This document shows positions 26,954 through 38,210 of a stretch of 64,000 nucleotides of DNA, one piece after another (position 1 is the stretch's first letter; every line of letters begins with the position of its first letter). The notes below the pieces were generated by a model, which was given only the letters and a program-made list of their open reading frames with translations, had not been told where the DNA came from and searched no databases. The stretch lies in contig CM072864.1 of the NCBI GenBank assembly GCA_036937835.1, forward strand, positions 3,390,001 to 3,454,000. The letters run 5' to 3'. The translations under genes and the position numbers were made by a program. Source of the stretch: Pampus argenteus (lineage: Eukaryota; Chordata; Actinopteri; Scombriformes; Stromateidae).

Positions 26954-29900
26954 GTTACATACATGAGGGTGCTCTTCAGCTGGTTTAATAAATGCCACAA
27001 GATGACAGATCTTTATTCAGAGCAGCAGTCGAGGTCTGACACCTCCAAAGACCAATTCCTGACTGTTAACAAGGCCCGGACCAGGAATACTTCACAGCAA
27101 AATGTCACAAGGCCTTCCTCTCCTCTCCTCTCCTCTCCTCTCCTCTCCTCTCCTCTCCTCTCCTCTCCTCTCCTCTCCTCTCCTCTCCTCTCCTCTCCTC
27201 TCCTCTCCTCTCCTCTCCTCTCCTCTCCTCTCCTCTCCTCTCCTCTCCTCTCCTCTCGTCCCCTCTCCTCTCCTCTCCTCTCCTCTCCTCTCCTCTCCTC
27301 TCCTCTCCTCTCCTCTCCTCTCCTCTCCTCTCGTCCCCTCTCCTCTCCTCTCCTCTCCTCTCCTCTCCTCTCCTCTCCTCTCCTCTCCTCTCCTCTCCTC
27401 TCCTCTCCTCTCCTCTCCTCTCCTCTCGTCCCCTCTCCTCTCCTCTCCTCTCCTCTCCTCTCCTCTCCTCTCCTCTCCTCTCCTCTCCTCTCCTCTCCTC
27501 TCCTCTCCTCTCCTCTCCTCTCCTCTCCTCTCCTCTCCTCTCCTCTCCTCTCCTCTGCCTCCCTCAGCTCTCTTGTGGATATTCGACGAATTGTAGTTCC
27601 TCTCTTTCAATTTGCTGCCCATGTTACCTCGTTCCACAATGTGCTGCCCTGGGGGATCGTGGGTATGCAGGAGCAGCGGCCCCGGCCAGGTCCGCAGAGA
27701 GCTGATAACCTTTCCGTGTTGCTTTAGCACGCTGTGTAAAGAACAATCAGTGCTTATCAGCGTCGACTACAGGCGAATGCTAATTCAATGACAGACCGGG
27801 GAGGGAGAATAAGAGCATCGCTGGCTCCGGCTCTGACAGCTTGACGTCTACAGCAGACACATAACTTTCAGAAGGTTGTTGGCTTTTTTTTTTTTTTATT
27901 GCCTTTCTAATCTGTTATCAACTCCTTCTAATCTATGTTTTGAAATATTACACATCAATGATTCCAGCTGTCATGGTAATAAAACTCATAACTCATAACT
28001 CTTGAATTAATAATTAGTCATCACTAATTAACAGATTTATGAGATCAGACAGTGTTTGGTAACATTTTAACATATGTTAACGGGTGTTATACTTAACATG
28101 TAGCAGACATCAACTGGACAATATTACTAAAACATCACAATGGTATAAAATACAACATTTAATTAATGCATTAACTTAATTTATTGATAATACAGCTGCT
28201 AGCCTGCTGCTAACACGCTGAGTGTTTCTCACTAAATGACCTTAGCAGCCTCAACAACTTGTTACTTACATTGACTTGATTAACTTATTTCCTGTTCATA
28301 TCTGATCCTGAAATAAAAAATATGTTTTTAAAAATCAGCGTCGACCACATGCTGACATTTAAAGTGTTGTTTTTTTTTATAATATACAACAACGTGTCGT
28401 CATATTTAGCTTCATGGTTGGTTTCATGTTCAGCTGCAGAGTGTTTCTAAGGTTTCTGAGGCCTTGTCAGCCATTGTTGGATGCCAACAATGAACCTGCT
28501 ACACTGCTACGTAGCTCTATTCACTTCTTATATAACACAGACATAGCTGAGATATAACGAACTTTATGTTTGGCCTTGCTGGTAAAAATACACGTAGCGT
28601 TAGATCACTTGAAGAAACACTTGTCAAAAAACGATCAGAGTAATTTATGGGACCCGCCAGCTGCTCTGTAAAGGTTACCACCACAGGCAGTTCAGACATG
28701 GTAGTTCAACAATAATCTAATTAAAATACAGCAGGCTTGTAGACACATAAACATATGAAGATGCATTTTCTGTCTAGTGAGCATAAAAGTGACAGTTTTG
28801 TTGTTTAAAAAAAAAAAAAGGTGACATTTTCAGATTCTCTCTGGGTTCTGTGAATGCGTCTCTCTAATTTGCTTCTTTGCCCCTCTCGTCTTTCGCCCTC
28901 CCAGCGCGAATCGTACGCAGCCGTCAGTGGTGTGAGATGGCTCCCTGCCTGGAAGGGGAGGTCTGCAGCCTCCTGTTCAACCGATCCGGCTGGACCTGCA
29001 CCAGGGGCAGTGGTCGCATCAAGACCGTCACGGTAATTCATAAGACATGACATTAATATACGCCATATGTACTTAAATGCATCACACGTTCATTTTTTTG
29101 TGAGCTGCTAGTGTCATGTGAAGCGTCAGCCAAGGGCTGCAGGCAACACGCTTTTCAGTCAAACAGTAAGGTTCAGCTTCCAGGTTTTCAAAAAGCCGCA
29201 TCACTGCTGAATCCCAAAGGCCCGGGGAAAATAATAGTGCACTGCTGCCTGACAAATCAAATGTTCTGCTGTGAGAAAGACTAACAAGGATATGAAGCCT
29301 TTTAGTCAGTTCAAAACAGAGCGGCTTGATTAGCTGCTGCAGCAGCGAGAAGAGAAGAAACGAGTGCTCCATAAAATCTGTGATTCAAAGCACGAATCTT
29401 AATCTGAGGAATTCACCAGACGGATATATAACGTTAAATCATTTGAAGGATGACTTTAGGATGCAAACAGGTTCGGATCTATATCTTAACAGATCCAATA
29501 TTGACAAAACTTGTGTGTGTCCGTCTATTCTTTATAAAAATCAGGGACTTATTTTTGTGAAAGTGTGCACAATGTGTAATGTCGAGAAGTATCTTATATT
29601 CATCCTTTTAGAAGGAAACATGTTCATTTTTCCAATATGACGCAGCTCAGATGAATTCGTACCTGCAACAATCAAACCAGCCTGTGTGGGCAGAAATCGG
29701 ACATCCTACATCAAATAATACAGTTTAATTACGCAATTATCTACTCTAAAACTTCTGATTATTGCTGAGTACGAATATGAGCGGTTGATTAACAAATTGG
29801 CTCAAACAAGAGAAGTATAATGTTCATAGATCCGACATTTATGATTGAAATGCATCGTTTAAAAACAGTAATAATAGCTGAAAACAGTCTATGACCTCTT

Positions 29901-31504
29901 CCTGACTTCCTGTGAGAGATGTAAATGAATACAAAGCGTGTTGAATTTTTAAAACCTTCAATATGGTGTCATCTGGTCCTCTGTGGGCTCCTCTCACTGA
30001 GCAACATGCATCCAAACGCCTGAGAGCTGCCAATGCTGCAGTGATGACTGAGGCTCTCATTTGATTCAGCAGTGAAACTAAACACAGGGAGCCATAAAGC
30101 TGTCGCACCTCATCAACACAGAGCTACTGGATGTGTTTACTTAGTTGGGTTTTTATTGTAAATGTGATTGAAAGCTTGAAGGAGCTCTGAGGACCAGCGT
30201 TCCCTCTAAAGGTGACTACAGATTGGGCAACAATAGTCGCTCTCCAGGCGATGTTGCCTGCCTAGTCAATAACTGAGTCGCCATGGATACAAGTCTCGCT
30301 GTTGCTGTGTGGTTCATGCTACGGTACCTCACTATGGGACTCTGTGCATCACCAGCAATGTCTCTTTATCCTGCTGCTGTTTGTATGTATTTGCATGTAT
30401 GTAGTGAACTGCACAAATACTCTGAAACAGGCCATAATCATTAAAAACAGGCCACCACAACACCACCACCACCACAAAAGAGGTGAAAGAGACTTCTGTT
30501 TGTGATGCTCACTGTGTTGAAAGTTTAAAAGAAATTCAACTTGACCTTTTTTAGCAACAATGTCCCTTTTTACTCTCAATAATACACATACTGGAAATAG
30601 CTTCGACCAAAAGAAATAGTATGAAAACCCGTGAGGCTGACCTCTCCACACACCACGAGAGGTATCCAAGAAAATACGTTATTGAACCGGCGCGTTTTAG
30701 AGGTGATTCAAACCAACAACAGGATCTGGCTTTTATCTTATTATTTAGGTTTTCTAACCTGCAACTTTTCCTGGATTTGTTAACTAAATAATACGAAATA
30801 GATACCTTTAGATATGACGATGTCAAAATAAAACGAGACGGAGAGATTAAAGGAAGAAGCCGAAGGGATATAACTTACAGAGACAGAGCGACGTGAACCA
30901 GCACAAACAACATGTTGATGTCAGCGAGAGATGACGAGACGGACGGAGCAGGAGGCAGCGCTGTTCTCTATGTCAGGTACACAGGGTCAAAGGTCAACCT
31001 GTGACTGGGTCTGTTGCTTTTCACTCTCTCTCTCTCTCCCTCTTTTATCTTTCTCACTCGGTGTCTCTTCATCCGCCTCTTCTGTCCAGCAGCCCTGGGC
31101 AGCTGCGGCAGATTTCATGCACGCATTCCCATCGAGCTGTAATCTTCCCTGACAGCACACTTAGGTTTGTATTTTTTTTGCCTCTTTGTACGTACATTTA
31201 TAAAAATGCAGATTATGTGTTCCACTGTATTCCCAAATAGCTGTTGCTGAGGAGAGTTTAACCGGAGAAGTTAATCACAAGTGATGCTGGTGTTTTTTGG
31301 TGTTTTTTATGTTTGAGGGGGCAGGAAGATGGAGGATTTGGCAGCAGAAATGAGGAGGTATCCAGAGGTATTTTATGTAAGACCTGAAATGGGAGGAAAG
31401 CACATTCAGGAAGATAAATGAAAATGAAAAATCTATAAAGACGATTGATCAGGACAGAGGGCCAAGGGTGCCACTCGGCCACTGGCCAAGCTCTGTCTGT
31501 CCAC

Positions 31505-31536
<32 letters not shown>

Positions 31537-32249
31537 GCAAGTATCTGCAAGAAAAAAAAAAGGAGTGTGGAAAGAGTGAGTTTTAATTGTGAGCGGATCT
31601 GTCTTTGCGTGCACATAATCAAATTACACCGTAGCTTTCGGAGCTGTGACAGTGTGGGTTTTCTGAAAGCCGATAATGGCTGCACTCATTATTCATGCCG
31701 TGATGTGCAGGCTTCACGTAGGTGGAGATAGCTGCTAAAATAAAGTGACAAATGTACCTGATGCAGGCAGATCACAGGCAAGCAGATATTGTACTGATAA
31801 TATCCATTACACATAAAGGTTGGAGTGGATAGCTTTTTATCTAATCTGTTGAATGCTTTCTTTAAGTCCAGCTTTCACCATTTATAAGGTAACTGAAGGT
31901 AAAAATAGATTCAACACAGCCGAGTTAATGTTCACAATTCATTTCCTGCTGCATGATGTGTGTAGCGGAGGATATGAACGCATCTTACTCGCTGAAATAA
32001 CAGAGTTTAACCTACTTATTGTTTTATAAGGTTGTAACAGTCAAACCAATCAAACCATTTGATTAAATTTGGATTATTTATAGGCGTTAAATGGTTGATT
32101 TTATTTTTCCCCTTTTAAACATCAAACTAAAAAGGTTAATCTGCATATTTATGGTCAATTCTGCAGTAAATGTCAATGAAACAGCTAAATATTATAATAA
32201 ATGTCTTGATAAAACACTAACATCAACTTGATATATGATACCAGCCTAA

Positions 32250-32285
<36 letters not shown>

Positions 32286-33187
32286 ATGCAGTTTCCTGCA
32301 CCTGCATCTCTTTCTAAACATCAAGCCCCCTCAGCCTCCTCTCTGCTGCCTGCCCTCCTGTGTGTGCATCTCACGGTGGCACTGCCAGGTCACACACTTC
32401 AGCCTAACCTGCTAATGGAGTTTGCATATGCAGCCTGTTCTCCACTGCCAGCTAGCCATTAATATGAACCACTCTCTGGAGCACCACCCCACCCCCCTAC
32501 CCCACCCCACCCCAAACAAGCTGGCAATTTGTCTTCACTAGTGAGCCGTTGAAAGGTCTACATATGATATTCTCAGAGGTGGAGAAATCAGGAGGGGTTG
32601 GGGCGGGGTTTGTTTTACGAGGTTGGTTTCATGCACTTGACAGTGGGGTGTGGATGTGAATTGCTTGGTCACACAAGAGCACAGTTGTGTGTCGAATGTG
32701 TGTGTGTGTGTATGCATGCATGCAGGTTGCAAATGGCTGTGAGGTGGAAAGTTGACAATACAGACAGACAAAATTTAAGACAGTAATTTTTTATTTTATT
32801 TTCCTGCATTCAGCCGAGCAAGAAGCTTGTGAGATTGCATCAGTCGCTCCCCGCTTGGCGAGAGCTCTGCTGAGCTCTGTTATTGGGCTTCGCTAATCAA
32901 ATGATGGGCTCAGCAATGCTTCTTCAGTGCAGGATAAGACCAGACTGTTTTCCCCTCAAATATCATCTTCAGGCCTTCAAATGTTACTTCACAGGCTGGA
33001 GGGTGTTGAAATTATGATCATATTCACACTGTGGTTTTTTTTATGTGATCCCTCAGAAAATACTCAACAGTAAGAAAAAAATAAAAAAATCTTGCTCCAC
33101 CCACACAACAAATGTCACTGCTTAGCTAGTGTGTGGCCTTGAGAGAAACACAACAGCCAAATGAAGGAGAGATGCAAAATGAACAGC

Positions 33188-33219
<32 letters not shown>

Positions 33220-33756
33220 AGAGTGCGGCCCAGTAGGTCAGAGAGGCTTGCATCATGGTTTTTAGCATTTCTTTTTTTTCTGCTCTGGTGGCCCTCCTCC
33301 AGCTATGTGCTCTTTGTTCCAGCATCAGCCAGGGCGAAAAGCTGCTGGAGTGTGTGTTGTCCTGCCAGTGTTGCTGTAAACATGAAGACATCATAGCCAG
33401 TTAGCTTTACAGGCTTTCTTTTTTTTTTGAAAGGATGCCATGTGACACACAAAAAAAAAGAGGAGAAAAAACATTTCAGATGTGATCCAGAAAAAAACAA
33501 ACAGGAGAATTAGATTTATGCCCCCAAATTAATATAAATGTCCCTGTTTCTGAGCTATAAAAAGTCTCACCTCTTATGAAACAGGTGAGAAAATGAAACA
33601 GTGTCCTTGCATCCTGATTATAAAGGCTTCAATGTCTAAAACAAACGACCAGGCAGCCAAGTAGTCATGTGTCACCATGGTCACTGCTGTGCTGGCAACC
33701 CATCTGACCAGAGACAGACTTCTAATGAGCTCGCCGCTCAAAGGCAGAGCAAAACA

Positions 33757-33797
<41 letters not shown>

Positions 33798-36700
33798 CCG
33801 CTTATGTTCGGCTTTTAGATGAAATATTGATTAGATCGAGAGTTGTGGCGGAGATGACGGATTCCGATCGGATTGGAGTCATTACTGTAAAAGGATGGAA
33901 AAAGGACGTAGCGTCCAAGTAAGAATAAACAGAAAGCAAAAAGGGCAAAACACGTCGTAGCTCGTCATCTATCTCAACAGCTACATGGTGACAACATCAT
34001 TTCTCTTCTCCTGCGAGTCATTTCAGAAGCAGGTGTTAGAGCTGCTCTGCCTCTTGAAAAACAATATTTGCCCAATATGTCATTTTTTGAACTTTTAATC
34101 TGCAGTAATTCATTTAATCCATTAACACGTGTGTTATTTTGTTACTAGATTATGCAGTCGGTACTGAAGGAGCAGCCGATCTTTTAGCTTTTATCTTTCT
34201 GATTAATTTGCCTGTTGCATTAGAGACTTTGCACTTAACATTTACATAATTCGACTGTATTTTTATGTGTTCACGACGCGTGTATTTTGTCTCCCATCTG
34301 GCTTCTGAACTTCTTGCATAAAGACTTGCATCCTCACGGGAGGCGGCATCTTTATATAAAAGTGGTCTGATGATGGTGAAATCACTTTCATTAGGTGCTG
34401 CAGCACTACGACTAGCAGTATTCATTTAGCCTAAATAAAATGCATAATGAGAGAAGTTAAGTAGGTTGTTTCTTGAATAGTAACTCCTTGTACTGAAGGA
34501 TACAGAACAGTAAAAATGTGCCCCCGAGTTAAAAAGATGTGTTATAAATGGTCTTGTTTCTAATACAGCGAGGAACGGCGAGGAAATCAGGACTGGAGGT
34601 CATTAGGAGAAATATTTGCATCTTGAAAATGCATTGACAAAAACCAGGCCAGAGCATTTCCAAATATTAGATATGCATGCCGTGTGCAACGTGTGTCCTT
34701 CAATGCTCTGCTGGCTTTCAGTCTCATTTGCAGTTGAAATTATTAAATTCTGTGCACCGCCAAGTAAATTCAAACAATCGAGCACAACTAATAGAATCTA
34801 TTTCAGCCGTTTTCTTGGGTTGAAAGAAGACGAATCTTTGCAGGAGGCAGGTTGTACCGAGGGAGATGCAAATCAGCAATTAACTGGAGTCGCTGTTTTT
34901 AATTCATCGGTAATTTATAAGAACCAACATCCTTTCATTGATAGAGACATTCGACAACATATTTTACCTCCACGGTTCCTCCCGTCATATCGTATCCGAC
35001 AGGCCTCTCTCCGAATCTTCAGGGATAACGTACTGTAGCCGAAATGACTGACGTTCAAACAACACGCGTGTCCCTGCCGAAACGTACGCACACGGAGAGT
35101 ACACGGAGGTTACACTCGATAAGCAAATATACTCTTTACTTCTGTTTCATTTACATCATCTTCTATTTATCAAGCGGAAAAAGAAAAATGCGCTCCTTTT
35201 GGTTTCGCTCTCATCTGTTTGTCATGTGCTGTGGCATGATCATCAGTCTTGAGGAGATAGCGTGTGGAGTGATGCAGAAAATATATTGAAATAGAGTAGA
35301 TTGATAGAGATGTTGGGAGAAGAAAAGGAACTACTAAAGCAAGCACACCTTTTCCATTTCCCATCTGTGTTATCGTCGGTGTCGTGGAACATACATGAAT
35401 ATACAGCAGGAAGCTTATTTCCACTGATTTCATTTCCAGTATCTAATATTTCCTTTGTGTTCGCTCACAGGGGCTGTGTTTAGTTGTGTGTTTGTTTGTT
35501 TTTTGCTTTTATTTCCTCTGGTACTGCCATCATATATTAAAAGATTTCTTTTTTCCATTCTGCCTTCACTGGGCGTATGTTGCCCCTCGCTCCCTTCTCC
35601 TCTGTGTCTGAGACCCGGAGTGAATGTGGTCCTTTCTGCTGTCACTTCCAGCACGCTTTACCCCGTTCTCTCTCCCTTATTTGACGTTCTGTCATTGCCG
35701 GGCTTTGAACTGCCATTTGTGTTTTACCCTGCACGCTGCTCGTCTCCAGAGCTTCGCCTGGTGTGAAGTTGTCAGCATCACAAAGTCACATTTTAAACGC
35801 GGGCTTTTTGTAATACGTAATGCGGGGGACACGTTCGAGCTTTCAGCGTCGTATTTTAAAACTCGGATGCTTCTTGTGCCCTTTGGATCTTTTTTCTAAA
35901 TTGTTCAGTGCTACTACCAGTGATGAAGGCAACCACAGTCTACTGTTTCCAGTGGTAGAAAGCGATTTGAGAAAATGACTGTAATACTACACTTAGACAG
36001 TACAAAGTACAAGTTTGAGGTGGTTGTACAGGAGCAATGATGCTTACCTCTTCATGGGAAAGTTATAATTAGCACTAATTACTTTGCAGGTTGGGATTTT
36101 ATAGTCAAAATCTGATCAAAATGTGAAAATATGATGCATTTTTACAGATGAAACCATTGAGCAACATATACTTAAGTCTTCATTCATTTTTTTCTTTTGT
36201 CAAAATGACATTATTATTATTGTGAGATACAGTAAGTAGTGTACTGATGACTTCTCAAATTAACTGAATTATTATGCAAAACTAATTTACATAAATTAAT
36301 GCAGACTTGATGTTCACTGCAGTGATTACAAACTTTAAGCTAGTTTGAAGAGTGCCTGCTTATTGATATTCATTCGGTGCAGGAATAGAAACTATAATCA
36401 GCCTGGAAACAACACACCAGAGAGTACATGTGGTTCATAGTTAAGGCGAAGTTGGTGGAGCCCAAAATAGAGCAAAAAGCAGAGAAACTGCTGATTTCAA
36501 CAACTCCAAACTAATATTAATATTGTTTCCTGTCCGCTACTGTGTCAAGTTTCTAAATAAAAGCAGCTTTAAAGAGATAAAACCTGCAAAATCACTAATA
36601 TGGTCCATAATTTTCATGCAGGATTTCGATACCTCTTGCACCACTGTGTGTTTCTGTATGACATCAGTGACGGATGACATTGCCGGATTTTTTAGCAGCA

Positions 36701-38179
36701 GCCAGATGCTTTGTAAATAATGCCGGTTTTGATCCTGTGAAACAGCTGTTTCTGTTGCTTTGGTACTTCCAGCTCATAGTCTGGGATCTTCGGTGGGCTG
36801 TAGCTGTGCTCGTTAGCCTCATAACAACAGCAGTGCCAGCCTGCTGGTAATGACCGGTGACCACTTTGAGTCTCCAGTTGATGAAATCAACAAAGTCCTG
36901 TGTGGGAGTCCACTTGTTAGGAGAGACCCTGCAGAAAGATGTTTGGTTACCACAGCGATGTCTCCGCCGGGTGGGCTGCTGGTGAGAATTTGAAGTGCCA
37001 CCAAATTTGCCGTCTGTGCTTTGTTTCCCCTCAACCACAATCAAGCTGTCTGCTCTACCTGCACTGGCTTTACCTTGTGATACCTTGGCTGAGGATTGTA
37101 TTTGTGTAATACGAAACATGGATTATATCTTAAAGAAAAAAATATACTTTGATTGTAAAATATGCCGCGTTGATGATAAGGGAGGAAGTTAATTGAATCC
37201 CTTAATATTTTTTGCCAATCTCTACTGGCACGCTCTCAAAGATCCAGGCTGTGCACCTCGTCTGAACCGTGAAACTTTATCATTGATGCACCGTGCTCAA
37301 TGTTTACAAGTTAGATGAAACAAGGGCACCTCGAGCACAGAGACGATGTCCAAATGTTTCCAATTTCACCGCAACATAAGCAATTAGCGAAGCGCTTAGT
37401 AGTGGAGCTCCGTCTTGCTCCTCATCTGTGAATCTCCCTCGTCCCCCCTTGTGCCAGCGGGAGATGAATATGTCTTCAACGTCCTTGGATTCCTGTCTTG
37501 TAAACACCATAGGCAGTGAGCACTGTTTACTGGTGTGCATGGCAGGCAAACAACCGGCTCCATCTCTCGCAGAGTTCGTCCCGTGGGGCCAAACTCACCT
37601 TGTTACCCTTTTAATTAGTAGGAGCAGTTAATAGTGCCGGCCACTTCTGCCGTCTCAGCACTCTGCTCTGACTTCAAGAATCCCTCCGATCGATAGCCAA
37701 GAGTTGTACTGAGACGGAGGCTCGAGGGAGAGGAGGGATTATATTATGGGAGTAGCTCAGGTACATTCATGCTGATTTTTAGAGAGGAATAAAACAACGT
37801 AGTATTTTCTTTCAAGGAATCTTTTGGGTGTTTGTATCAATAACTACCCCGTCTCTTTTTATCCTTATATTTTTGAAGGGATAACAAGGTCTTGAGATTC
37901 TTTTTGCACATTTCTCTCTGTTGGATTCTTGTCTTCCACATTTCATCCTCCCTTTTAGAAATAACTTGTAATCAAAAAGCTACGGGTTTACTCTGCAGAT
38001 TCTGTTGTGTCCTCATAAGCTTTTTACCCCTCCCGTGCTCATTTCTTTTTCTTGTTTTTGATTTAAAGATGCAGTGAAAGTACTTAGCATTTAGATGACA
38101 TGCTGCTGGTGAGGTGTGATGGATCAGCTCCTCTTCAGAGGACTGAATTTCTTCAACAAGGCCGGTCGACCGGTCAGAC

Positions 38180-38210
<31 letters not shown>

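Larger units (their letters stand above)
20102..28904 (+). other. tafa5: tafa5 intron 2 (8,803 bases)
   Basis: This phase-1 intron has a GTGAGT donor and a CCCAG acceptor. It contains a GT repeat 73 bases after the donor, a candidate conserved block (about 21590-21970), a degraded L1-type ORF1 (22405-22940), GT repeats at 26124 and 26926, and the (TCCTC)n array at 27115-27556. Long open frames over the array come from the pentamer and are not genes. Confidence 0.8.

Noticed and set aside
26918..27730. Long ORFs on both strands (269, 212 and 164 codons)
   Set aside because: They are produced by the TCCTC pentamer array, which gives a repeating five-residue word in every frame; there is no promoter, splice or domain support.
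34616..35038. 140-codon + ORF in intron 3
   Set aside because: No domain, and the sequence looks like non-coding conserved DNA; the open frame has no paired splice sites.
36664..37119. 151-codon - strand ORF in intron 3
   Set aside because: Composition is not protein-like and no family is recognised; it lies antisense within an intron. A tblastn search would settle it.
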